DNA of 39,505 bases from an uncultured Alistipes sp. GTDB lineage: Bacteria > Bacteroidota > Bacteroidia > Bacteroidales > Rikenellaceae. This document shows, piece by piece, positions 32,564 to 39,505 of this stretch. The notes beneath the pieces were generated by a model, which searched no databases, had not been told where the DNA came from, and worked only from the letters and a program-made list of their open reading frames with translations. Location of the stretch: positions 1 to 39,505 of the forward strand of contig CAJGEC010000017.1 in NCBI GenBank assembly GCA_904502285.1. Direction: 5' to 3'. The translations under genes and the position numbers were made by a program. Numbering within the stretch: the stretch's first letter is position 1; each line of letters opens with the position of its first letter.

Positions 32564-33297
32564 ACTATCTCATCGCGTTTTAGAACAGGACCATCCTTGC
32601 AGATGCGCTTGTTGCCATACTTGGTCTTGCAGGTACAGCCCATACAAGCACCAAAGCCACAGCCCATACGCTCCTCGAAACTATACTCGCCATCTACCGT
32701 GGTAGCGTCGTACAACGCCTTGAGCATTGGTAGAGGACCGCAGGTGTAGAGGTAGTCGAACACTAGCCCCTCCTCTCGGATGACGTCGGTGACGAAGCCC
32801 TTAGTGCCGAACGAGCCGTCGGCAGTAGAGCAGTAGACATCTACGCCCAAGGCCTTGAACTCCTCGTAGTAGAAGACCTCCTCCTTGGTGTTGAAGCCGA
32901 TGATGACCATTGGGCGCTTGCCCTCGGCCAAGAGGCGCTTGCAAAGGTTATACATCGGAGGGACTCCCACACCGCCACCTACGAGCAACGGACGCTCAGT
33001 GCCATTGTCGGTGCTGAAGCCATTGCCGAGGCCTGTGAGGATGTCGAGCCTATAGCCCGCAGTCATACCCTTCATCTGCTCAGTACCGCGACCCACTACC
33101 TTATATATAATAGTGACGGTAGTAGCGTCGTAGTCCGACACCGAGATAGGGCGACGCAAGAACTTGCCTTCAAGTTCTATGTTAATGAATTGTCCCGAAC
33201 GGGTGATATACTGGGTATCGCCCTCCAACACCATACGGTAGACCGCAGGTGTTAGAGGCTCGTTACTCAATACTGTATATATACCTTTCTTATACAT
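32557..33297 (-). CDS. pyrK: Dihydroorotate dehydrogenase electron-transfer subunit
   Basis: Passes electrons from PyrD FMN through a [2Fe-2S] cluster and FAD to NAD+. The FAD-binding motif is RRPISVSDYD and the NAD-binding segment is PLLVGGGVGVPPMYNLCKRL. The cluster site is CGFGACMGCTCKTKYG with a last cysteine in RICKDGPV. Length 246 is typical. It lies 2 bp after carB and overlaps pyrD by 7 bases. Confidence 0.96.
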   Translation of the reverse strand: MYKKGIYTVLSNEPLTPAVYRMVLEGDTQYITRSGQFINIELEGKFLRRPISVSDYDATTVTIIYKVVGRGTEQMKGMTAGYRLDILTGLGNGFSTDNGTERPLLVGGGVGVPPMYNLCKRLLAEGKRPMVIIGFNTKEEVFYYEEFKALGVDVYCSTADGSFGTKGFVTDVIREEGLVFDYLYTCGPLPMLKALYDATTVDGEYSFEERMGCGFGACMGCTCKTKYGNKRICKDGPVLKRDEIVW

Positions 33298-33299
33298 TG

Positions 33300-36200
33300 C
33301 TATTCTGCATCAATTGTCGATACACCGAGTGTAATCTCCTCCAAGACGTCGAGCAATACGCTCACGGTCTCCAAAGCGGTGAAGATAGTCACGTTATTCT
33401 CTACGGCACAACGACGGATGTCGTAGCCATCGAGACGTGCGCTATGCTGGTTGATATCGATGGTGTTGATAACGTAGTTGATATGGCCCTTGCGGATAGA
33501 GTCGAAGATCTCCGACGAACCCTCGCTGAGTTTCTTCAGACAGCGTGTACGGATGCCGTTGTCGCGGAGGAACTTCGTAGTACCGCTGGTAGCCTCGATG
33601 TTGAAGCCGAGTTCGTAGAAACGACGGATGAGTGGCAGGGCACGCTCCTTGTCGGCATCGGCGATAGATACGAAGATTGTACCGTAGTTGGCGATCTTCA
33701 TACCCGACGACTGCAACGACTTGTAGAGGGCGCGGCGCAACGAGGTGTCGTAGCCGATAGCCTCACCCGTAGACTTCATCTCTGGAGAGAGGTAAGAGTC
33801 CACACCACGAATCTTGGCGAATGAGAAGGCTGGGGTCTTGACATACCAACGCTTCTTCTCCTCAGGGATGATGACGTTGATGCCCTGCTCCTTGAGGCTC
33901 TTGCCGAGCATCACATTGGTAGCGATATTTGCCATAGGCACTCCCGTAGCCTTCGAGAGGAATGGTACGGTACGCGATGAACGTGGGTTTACCTCGATGA
34001 CGTAGACCATATCGTTGTCGTCGGCGATGAACTGGATGTTGTACAAGCCGATGATGCCAATCTCCTTACCCAGACGGATGGTGTACTCCTTGATGGTGTC
34101 CTTAACCTTCTGGCTAACGCTAAAGGTAGGATATACGCTGATAGAGTCACCAGAGTGGATACCTGTGCGCTCTACGTGCTCCATAATACCTGGGATGAAG
34201 ACGTCGGTGCCGTCGCAGATAGCATCAACCTCCAACTCCTTACCCATAATATACTTATCGACCAATACTGGAGAGTCCTCGTTGATCTCCACGGCGGTCT
34301 TGAGGTAGTGGCGCAAAGCCTCCTCGTTAGAGACAATCTGCATAGCGCGACCACCCAACACATAACTTGGGCGCACCAATACTGGGTAGCCGATACGCTC
34401 CGCAGCAGCGACACCACGCTCGATGTCGGTGATAGCCTCAGCATCTGGCTGTGGGATGCCCGCACGGCGCATAATAGCCTCGAAGCACTTTCTATCCTCG
34501 GCATTGTTGATTGCCTCGATACCCGTACCGATAATCTCTACGCCGAGGTCGGCCAAAGGCTTAGCAAGGTTGATGGCGGTCTGGCCACCCAACGACACCA
34601 CTACGCCCGTAGGCTTCTCCAACTCGATGACATTCATAACATCCTCCACGGTGAGTGGCTCGAAGTATAGCTTGTCGCTGGTTGTGTAGTCGGTAGATAC
34701 GGTCTCAGGGTTATTGTTGATGATGATAGCCTCGTAGCCAGCCTCGCGGATAGCCCAGATGGCGTGAACGGTAGAGTAGTCGAACTCCACACCCTGGCCG
34801 ATACGGATAGGGCCAGAGCCGAGAACCACAATCTTCTTGCGCTCCGTAACGATAGACTCGTTCTCCTCCTCGTAGGTAGAGTAGAGGTAAGGCACATCCG
34901 AAGAGAACTCCGCAGCGCAGGTATCAATCATCTTGTAGACAGGGTAGATGTTGTTGGCCTTGCGCAAGAGGAATACCTCGCTCTCGGTCATACCCCAGAG
35001 CATACCGATAAACTTGTCGCTGAAGCCCATACGCTTAGCCTCGCGGAGGGTCTCGATATCGCGAACATTATCCTTAACGACCCTCTCCATCTCCACGATA
35101 TTCTTGAGCTTTTCGAGGAAGAAGAGGTCGATCTTAGTGTTGTCGTAGACGTGCAAGAGGTCCACACCGCGACGAATCAACTCGGCGATGGCGTAGATGC
35201 GGTCGTCGGTACCCTTGCGGATATATGCCAAGATGCCCTCCACGGACATAGTGTCGAACTTCTTGTGGTAGACGTGGCAAACACCCGTCTCAAGGGAGCG
35301 GACAGCCTTCAAGAGGCCCTCCTCGAAGGTGCGTCCTACGCTCATAACCTCTCCCGTAGCCTTCATCTGAGTACCCAACTCGTTTGAGGCAGAGGTGAAC
35401 TTGTCGAATGGGAAGCGAGCCACCTTAGTTACGATGTAGTCCAACGTAGGCTCGAAACTTGCAGGGGTGTTAGCGATGCGAATCTCGTCGAGGGTCATAC
35501 CGATAGCCACCTTCGCCGTAACACGTGCGATAGGGTAGCCACTCGCCTTAGAGGCCAAAGCCGAAGAGCGGCTCACACGTGGGTTTACCTCGATGATGAA
35601 GTATTTGAACGAGAGTGGGTCGAGTGCGAACTGCACGTTACAACCACCCTCAATCTTGAGGGCGCGGATGAGCTTGAGGGCGCTCGAACGCAACATCTGG
35701 TACTCCTTGTTTGCGAGGGTCTGGCTGGGTGCAACAACGATAGAGTCGCCAGTGTGGATACCTACAGGGTCCACATTCTCCATAGAGCAGATGGCGATAG
35801 CCGTGTCGTTCTTGTCGCGCATAACCTCGAACTCGATCTCCTTGTAGCCCTTGATGCTCTTCTCGACCAATACCTGGTGGATAGGTGAGAGGGCCAAGGC
35901 GTTACGCATAGTGTCGCGCAACTCCTCCTCGTTGTCGGCGAAACCACCTCCCGTACCACCGAGAGTGAAGGCAGGACGGAGAACTACGGGGTAGCCGATC
36001 TCCTTAGCGGCCTCGACACCCTCCTCAATAGTGTTGGTGATGCGTGAAGGGATGACTGGCTCGCCGATGCGAACACACAAGTCCTTGAACAACTCTCTAT
36101 CCTCGGCCTCCTCGATAGAGGTGAACGACGTACCGAGAATCTCGACACCACACTCATCGAGGATACCCTTCTTTGCCAACTGCACAGCGAGGTTGAGGCC

Positions 36201-36482
36201 TGTCTGGCCACCCAAGCCTGGAACGATAGCATCGGGGCGCTCGTAGCGGATAATCTTTGCCACGTACTCCAATGTCAAAGGCTCCATATATACCTTGTCG
36301 GCAATATGCGTATCTGTCATAATTGTTGCAGGGTTGGAGTTCACCAAGATTACCTGATATCCCTCCTCCTTAAGTGCAAGACAAGCCTGCGTACCTGCGT
36401 AGTCGAACTCGGCAGCCTGACCAATCACGATAGGGCCTGAGCCGATTACCATCACTTTCTTAATATCTGTTCTCTTAGGCAT
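33300..36482 (-). CDS. carB: Carbamoyl phosphate synthetase, large subunit
   Basis: Makes carbamoyl phosphate from bicarbonate, ammonia and two ATP. The 1060 residues show two ATP-grasp halves: GSGPIVIGQAAEFDYAGTQA with EVNPRVSRSSALASKA in the first, GSGPIRIGQGVEFDYSTVHA with EVNPRSSRTVPFLSKA in the second. A C-terminal MGS-like regulatory domain (about 930-1060) ends TALETVSVLLDVLEEI. All landmarks look intact, so the synthetase itself should work. Its partner CarA seems unable to release ammonia from glutamine, so free ammonia is the likely substrate. It overlaps carA by 8 bases. Confidence 0.97.
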   Translation of the reverse strand: MPKRTDIKKVMVIGSGPIVIGQAAEFDYAGTQACLALKEEGYQVILVNSNPATIMTDTHIADKVYMEPLTLEYVAKIIRYERPDAIVPGLGGQTGLNLAVQLAKKGILDECGVEILGTSFTSIEEAEDRELFKDLCVRIGEPVIPSRITNTIEEGVEAAKEIGYPVVLRPAFTLGGTGGGFADNEEELRDTMRNALALSPIHQVLVEKSIKGYKEIEFEVMRDKNDTAIAICSMENVDPVGIHTGDSIVVAPSQTLANKEYQMLRSSALKLIRALKIEGGCNVQFALDPLSFKYFIIEVNPRVSRSSALASKASGYPIARVTAKVAIGMTLDEIRIANTPASFEPTLDYIVTKVARFPFDKFTSASNELGTQMKATGEVMSVGRTFEEGLLKAVRSLETGVCHVYHKKFDTMSVEGILAYIRKGTDDRIYAIAELIRRGVDLLHVYDNTKIDLFFLEKLKNIVEMERVVKDNVRDIETLREAKRMGFSDKFIGMLWGMTESEVFLLRKANNIYPVYKMIDTCAAEFSSDVPYLYSTYEEENESIVTERKKIVVLGSGPIRIGQGVEFDYSTVHAIWAIREAGYEAIIINNNPETVSTDYTTSDKLYFEPLTVEDVMNVIELEKPTGVVVSLGGQTAINLAKPLADLGVEIIGTGIEAINNAEDRKCFEAIMRRAGIPQPDAEAITDIERGVAAAERIGYPVLVRPSYVLGGRAMQIVSNEEALRHYLKTAVEINEDSPVLVDKYIMGKELEVDAICDGTDVFIPGIMEHVERTGIHSGDSISVYPTFSVSQKVKDTIKEYTIRLGKEIGIIGLYNIQFIADDNDMVYVIEVNPRSSRTVPFLSKATGVPMANIATNVMLGKSLKEQGINVIIPEEKKRWYVKTPAFSFAKIRGVDSYLSPEMKSTGEAIGYDTSLRRALYKSLQSSGMKIANYGTIFVSIADADKERALPLIRRFYELGFNIEATSGTTKFLRDNGIRTRCLKKLSEGSSEIFDSIRKGHINYVINTIDINQHSARLDGYDIRRCAVENNVTIFTALETVSVLLDVLEEITLGVSTIDAE

Positions 36483-37563
36483 TTTTTTCCTCCTCCATCA
36501 GTTTAATGAATTTATCGAAAAGGTATGTGCTGCTGGCCTCTGGCGAGCAGTCTGGCTGGTACTGCACCGAGAAGATCTTGTCCTCTACGGCCTCGATACC
36601 TGCAATGGTGTTGTCCAAAAGGTTGCGGTGGGTGATTGTGAGTGGGGTGCCACTGAGCGAAGCCTCGTCAATGGTGTAGCCGTGGTTCTGCACCACGATT
36701 TCGAGTTTGCCACTCTCCAAGCACTTCACAGGGTGGTTAGCGCCACGGTGGCCCACCTTCATCTTCTCGTTCTTAGCACCATAGCTGATGGCGATGAGTT
36801 GGTGGCCGAGGTCTACACCGAAGATAGGCAACTTGCCACGAAGATCCTTGATGGTCTGGCAGATGACAGCAGCGTCGGCAGGGTTACCAGGGCCGTTAGA
36901 GATGAATACGCCATCGGGGTTGAAGGCCATAATCTCCTCGGCCGTAGAGTTGTAAGGTACGATGGTGACGTTGCAACCCTTGGCATTGAGCTGGCGGATG
37001 AAGCTATACTTAATACCGCAGTCCACAGCCACAACATCCCATTTGTGGTTTGGTGTGCGCGAGAACCAGCGCTTCTTGCAACTGATGCGCTCCAAGAGGT
37101 TGTGGCGCAACTCTGTGGTGCGGATAAGCTCCATAGCCTCCTCGTGTGACATCTCGAAAGGTACGATAGCGGCCTTCTGAGTGCCCTCGTTGCGGATGAT
37201 GCGGGTAATCATACGGGTATCGACACCGCTGATGCCTGGCACGTCCAACTCCTCGAAGGCCTCGTTGAGGGTCTTGGTGTAGCGGAAGTTGCTGGGCGAA
37301 TCACAGCACTCGCGAACAACCATACCGCCCATCGAAGGGAACTTACTCTCGTAGTCCTCGTCGGCGAAGCCGTAGTTACCCATCAGTGGGTAGGTCATCA
37401 CCACAATCTGGTCAGTGTAGGTCGGGTCGGAAACAATCTCCTGGTAGCCTACCATCGAGGTATTGAAGACGATCTCGCAAACCGCCGTGCGGTCCGAGCC
37501 GAAGCCATAGCCAGGAAACTCCTTGCCGTTTTCAAGTACAAGTTTCTTAGTAAAAGGTTTCAT
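36475..37563 (-). CDS. carA: Carbamoyl phosphate synthetase small subunit with lost glutaminase triad
   Basis: Normally the class I glutamine amidotransferase that supplies ammonia to CarB. The fold is complete (362 residues): N-terminal CPSase domain with VFNTSMVGYQEIVSDPTY, then VDCGIKYSFIRQL, ISNGPGNPADA, VGHRGANHPV and QNHGYTID. The three catalytic residues are all changed. The nucleophile motif GxCLGHQ reads G-V-D251-L-G-H-Q. The usual QYHPEASPG reads Q-Y-Q336-P-D338-C-S-P-E, so His becomes Gln and Glu becomes Asp. I checked the codons: GAC, CAG and GAC. The reading frame is open and conserved-looking elsewhere, so this is not a decayed pseudogene. It probably acts as a structural or regulatory partner of an ammonia-using CarB. 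Confidence 0.93.
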   Translation of the reverse strand: MKPFTKKLVLENGKEFPGYGFGSDRTAVCEIVFNTSMVGYQEIVSDPTYTDQIVVMTYPLMGNYGFADEDYESKFPSMGGMVVRECCDSPSNFRYTKTLNEAFEELDVPGISGVDTRMITRIIRNEGTQKAAIVPFEMSHEEAMELIRTTELRHNLLERISCKKRWFSRTPNHKWDVVAVDCGIKYSFIRQLNAKGCNVTIVPYNSTAEEIMAFNPDGVFISNGPGNPADAAVICQTIKDLRGKLPIFGVDLGHQLIAISYGAKNEKMKVGHRGANHPVKCLESGKLEIVVQNHGYTIDEASLSGTPLTITHRNLLDNTIAGIEAVEDKIFSVQYQPDCSPEASSTYLFDKFIKLMEEEKNA

Positions 37564-37581
37564 CTTTTAAAACTTTATATA

Positions 37582-38859
37582 TTATTGTTTGTTTTCCAAT
37601 GCGTTGTAAACCACCTTGCCACGGTGCATCGTCAGGGCGATGTCGCCAACCATCTCGCGGCCGTCGAACATCGTAATCTTACCCATCGAGAGTAACTTCG
37701 TGCTATCCACCCTCCACTGCTTCTTGGTGTCGATGAGGACGATGTCGGCCCTATAGCCTACCTCCAAGCCACCCTCGATGCGGAATACCTTGCGTGGGTT
37801 GAGGCACATAAGTTCTACGACACGCTCTAATGTGATTATGCCCTTAGCGACGAGGTGTGTGTTGAGTGCTGCGAAGGCGGTCTCAAGGCCTACGATGCCC
37901 ATAGCGCTATCCTTCAAGCCACGAGACTTCTCCTCCACCGAGTGTGGGGCGTGGTCCGTAGCAATCATATCGATAGTGCCATCCTTGATGCCCTCGATGA
38001 GTGCTGCGCGGTCCTCGGCCGAGCGGAGCGGTGGGTTCATCTTCCAGCGAGCATCCTCCTGGAGGTCCATATCCGTAAAGATGAGGTAGTGGGGGCCTGT
38101 CTCGCAGGTCACCTTCACCCCTCTGGCCTTAGCCTGGCGCACGAGGTCTACGGTCTCCTTGGTCGAGATGTGGCATACGTGGTAGCGACAGCCCACCTTC
38201 TCGGCAATCTCGATGTCGCGCTTCACCTGCTCCCACTCGCTCTCCGAGCAGATGCCCTTATGTCCATTTTTGCGGGCATACTCGCCATCGTGGATGTAGC
38301 CACCCTTGAGCAACTCCTCCACCTCGCAGTGTGCGGCGATGAGTGCGTCGTACTTCACTGCCTCCTTCATAGCGCGCTCCATCATACCATCTATCTGCAC
38401 GCCACTGCCATCATCCGAGAAGGCACATACCCCCTTGTGGAGAGCCTCGAAGTCCACCAACTCCTCGCCCTTGCGACCCACGGTGATAGCGCCGTAGGGG
38501 AGTACCTCGATTACGGCATCGCGGTCTATTATATCCTGCTGGGCCTTGAGGTTGTCGGGGCTGTCGGGTACGGGGTTGAGGTTGGGCATAGAACATACGG
38601 TGGTGTAACCGCCACGCGCAGCCGCCTGAGTACCCGTTGCTATGCGCTCCTTGTAGCCAAAGCCTGGCTCGCGGAGGTGTACGTGAACATCCACGAACGA
38701 GGGTGCTACGACCAATCCCGTAGCGTCGATAACCTCGTCATTGGGGGTTGTTGCTAAGTTCTGGCCACGCTCAGCGATGCGACCATCCTCGATTGCAATA
38801 TCCTCAGTGCCACGCCCTACGACGTAGCCACCCTTAATTATTACTCTGTGCTTCTCCAT
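37582..38859 (-). CDS. pyrC: Dihydroorotase
   Basis: Closes carbamoyl aspartate to dihydroorotate, third step of UMP synthesis. The 425 residues have the amidohydrolase metal site VDVHVHLREPGF (H59, H61), AHCEVEELL, CHISTKETVDLVRQAK, TCETGPHYL and ATDHAPHSVEEKS, all of the type I (longer) dihydroorotase class. It is the first structural gene of the pyr operon. Its ATG lies only 3 bases after the T tract of an intrinsic terminator, so every transcript that reaches it must have escaped termination. Confidence 0.97.
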   Translation of the reverse strand: MEKHRVIIKGGYVVGRGTEDIAIEDGRIAERGQNLATTPNDEVIDATGLVVAPSFVDVHVHLREPGFGYKERIATGTQAAARGGYTTVCSMPNLNPVPDSPDNLKAQQDIIDRDAVIEVLPYGAITVGRKGEELVDFEALHKGVCAFSDDGSGVQIDGMMERAMKEAVKYDALIAAHCEVEELLKGGYIHDGEYARKNGHKGICSESEWEQVKRDIEIAEKVGCRYHVCHISTKETVDLVRQAKARGVKVTCETGPHYLIFTDMDLQEDARWKMNPPLRSAEDRAALIEGIKDGTIDMIATDHAPHSVEEKSRGLKDSAMGIVGLETAFAALNTHLVAKGIITLERVVELMCLNPRKVFRIEGGLEVGYRADIVLIDTKKQWRVDSTKLLSMGKITMFDGREMVGDIALTMHRGKVVYNALENKQ

Positions 38860-38862
38860 ACA

Positions 38863-38891
38863 TAAAAAAACAGGCGACCCAAAGAGTCGCC
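38863..38891 (-). terminator. Leader terminator (attenuator) of the pyr operon
   Basis: On the minus strand GGCGAC pairs with GTCGCC (two further inner pairs possible), followed by TG and seven T. The T run ends about 4 bases before the pyrC start codon and the stem begins 4 bases after the leader-peptide stop. Termination here would silence the whole operon. Confidence 0.85.
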
Positions 38892-38895
38892 AATA

Positions 38896-39000
38896 TTAAT
38901 AGAAAACAGTGATTCCCAATGAATAAGAACGTCGGCAATTGCCCCACAACTGGGGATTTCGCAGATTGTTAAAAGTGCTATTGTCGAACGCCTGTTTCAT
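38896..39000 (-). CDS. Candidate 34-aa pyr leader peptide
   Basis: An open frame from ATG at 39000 to TAA at 38898-38896 lies inside the pyr leader. It starts MKQAFDNSTF and ends LGITVFY. The start is about 14 bases after the predicted transcription start, and the stop is 4 bases before the terminator stem. The last 20 bases before the stem are U-rich. A ribosome finishing this peptide would cover the 5' arm of the terminator. Codons 2-4 (AAACAGGCG, 38997-38989) are perfectly complementary to the 3' arm of the terminator (38868-38876). The peptide sequence itself resembles nothing I know. It is too short for usual gene finders. Confidence 0.65.
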   Translation of the reverse strand: MKQAFDNSTFNNLRNPQLWGNCRRSYSLGITVFY

Positions 39001-39019
39001 AGTCTAAACTAAATTTGGA

Positions 39020-39051
39020 CAAAGGTAAGCATTTTTTGGTAACCTCGCAAT
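39020..39051 (-). promoter_or_regulatory. pyr operon promoter
   Basis: On the minus strand ATTG (39051-39048), a 20-base spacer and TACCTTTG (39027-39020) fit the Bacteroidetes consensus. The predicted start near 39014 gives a leader RNA of about 155 nt before pyrC. Confidence 0.8.
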
Positions 39052-39090
39052 AGTTATATAAATATTTTTTGTGCGTTATGCGCGTGCGAG

Positions 39091-39106
39091 GGGCAATGTT
39101 GTGCCC
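39091..39106. repeat. Small inverted repeat
   Basis: GGGCA (39091-39095) and TGCCC (39102-39106) with a 6-base loop, just before the TGTCACA box array. It may be part of the same non-coding element. Confidence 0.35.
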
Positions 39107-39108
39107 TG

Positions 39109-39172
39109 CTTGTCACATCGTGTCACACTTGTCACATACCCCACCCCCTGTGACATGTGACTTTGTGACAAG
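39109..39172. repeat. Array of TGTCACA boxes in a large inverted repeat
   Basis: Three direct TGTCACA boxes start at 39111, 39121 and 39130. After a C-rich centre (ACCCCACCCCC) come TGTGACA (39150), a near copy ATGTGACT and TGTGACA (39165) in the opposite sense. The outer arms CTTGTCACA and TGTGACAAG are perfectly complementary. Spacing near 10 bases places the boxes on one helix face. Confidence 0.75.
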
Positions 39173-39230
39173 ACCAAAGAGAGTAGGTGGGTTGTAATGC
39201 TTTAGCCTTGCCTCCTGTGGTGTACGGCGA

Positions 39231-39284
39231 TTAGAGAGCTTAGAGAGTTTAGGGAGCTTAGGGAGTTTAGAGAACATAGAGAGC
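39231..39284. repeat. Six tandem copies of the 9-bp repeat TTAGRGARN
   Basis: Units at 39231, 39240, 39249, 39258, 39267 and 39276 read TTAGAGAGC, TTAGAGAGT, TTAGGGAGC, TTAGGGAGT, TTAGAGAAC and ATAGAGAGC. It is the same family as at 406-441 and inside 1671-2035. Confidence 0.8.
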
Positions 39285-39314
39285 TGTTAGCGCAAGTGCC
39301 CCTCGAAGCGCTAT

Positions 39315-39363
39315 TCTCTGTTCTCTATTATCTTTGCTCTTTGCTCTGTACTCTGTCCTCTGT
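39315..39363. repeat. Seven tandem copies of a 7-bp repeat (NCTCTGT)
   Basis: Heptamers TCTCTGT, TCTCTAT, TATCTTT, GCTCTTT, GCTCTGT, ACTCTGT and CCTCTGT follow without gaps. The strand bias is strong (all pyrimidine-rich on plus). No reading frame of note crosses it. Confidence 0.7.
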
Positions 39364-39382
39364 CCTGCAGAGCATCAAGCGA

Positions 39383-39432
39383 CATATAGACCAAATATTG
39401 ATATATAAGTCTATATGCGTAAATATCAATAT
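39383..39432. repeat. Interleaved inverted repeats at the right end
   Basis: CATATAGAC (39383-39391) pairs with GTCTATATG (39409-39417). ATATTGATAT (39395-39404) pairs with ATATCAATAT (39423-39432). The two pairs interleave, so only one can form at a time, or a pseudoknot could form in RNA. Confidence 0.55.
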
Positions 39433-39455
39433 CTGTGAGTCTCTACGAGCGTCAG

Positions 39456-39477
39456 TATCTACCCACACCAGTAGATA
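39456..39477. repeat. Inverted repeat near window end
   Basis: TATCTAC (39456-39462) and GTAGATA (39471-39477) with an 8-base loop. The rest of 39060-39505 has only the repeats listed. I see no gene in it. Confidence 0.5.
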
Positions 39478-39505
39478 TCGACGAGTATCGCTGTGTGTAT
39501 CTCTC

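Noticed and set aside
36475..37563. carA as a pseudogene
   Set aside because: The frame is complete, all structural motifs outside the triad are kept, and its stop overlaps carB as in an active operon.
37855..38757. 300-codon frame antisense to pyrC
   Set aside because: Shadow of the pyrC coding sequence, with no recognisable domain and no promoter.
38863..39000. PyrR-type binding site or a T-box in the pyr leader
   Set aside because: I found no PyrR loop consensus and no T-box sequence or specifier stem. The leader-peptide model explains the parts better.

Overview
The window looks like a chromosomal segment of a gut-type Bacteroidales bacterium, possibly Rikenellaceae/Alistipes-like (the family is inference). 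Support comes from promoters of the Bacteroidetes form (TTTG, about 19-20 bases, TAnnTTTG) in front of many genes, the near absence of Shine-Dalgarno sites, a XusABC-type xenosiderophore operon, BACON and DUF1573 proteins, and a PyrDB/PyrK-type dihydroorotate dehydrogenase. Almost everything is vertical core-genome content. I see no prophage, insertion sequence, CRISPR array or tRNA.

Layout, left to right. (1) 1-2130: the 5S rRNA end of an rRNA operon, structured intergenic DNA, a minus-strand membrane protein plus winged-helix regulator pair, and a non-coding minisatellite of three units of about 118-120 bp, each flanked by long G runs. (2) 2128-5525, minus strand: a phospholipase-D-like protein, RNase P RNA (rnpB), pgi and gpsA. 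(3) 5783-14035, plus strand: the elongasome genes mreB-mreC-mreD-mrdA(PBP2)-rodA, followed without a clear break by surE and a NarL-type histidine kinase/response regulator pair. (4) 14064-18985: a small lipoprotein, ribosomal protein S1 and a ClpA-like AAA+ unfoldase. (5) 19037-23443, minus strand: NfnB, NfnA, a DUF1573 protein and an EamA transporter. (6) 23603-28554, plus strand: xusA-xusB-xusC. (7) 28614-29021, minus strand: a BACON-like lipoprotein whose promoter spacer contains a nine-base G run. (8) 29171-39000, minus strand: one operon carrying the whole de novo UMP pathway, pyrC-carA-carB-pyrK-pyrD-pyrF-pyrE-pyrB. (9) 39060-39505: repeat-rich non-coding DNA.

The pyrimidine operon is the most interesting part. 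Three features stand out. First, its leader has a compact promoter, a 34-codon leader peptide ending just before an intrinsic terminator, and a U-rich stretch between them, which resembles the UTP-sensing attenuator of enterobacterial pyrBI. A 9-base segment over the leader start codon is also perfectly complementary to the 3' arm of the terminator. Second, CarA has lost the whole glutaminase triad (Cys to Asp, His to Gln, Glu to Asp), which predicts a carbamoyl phosphate synthetase fed by free ammonia. Third, PyrB carries a C-terminal zinc module matching the end of PyrI, but lacks the PyrI nucleotide-binding domain.

Other points worth a look are the possible phase-variable promoter of the BACON lipoprotein, a dispersed family of 9-bp tandem repeats (TTAGRGARN) in three separate intergenic regions, an array of TGTCACA boxes, and a two-component system placed at the end of the cell-shape gene cluster.
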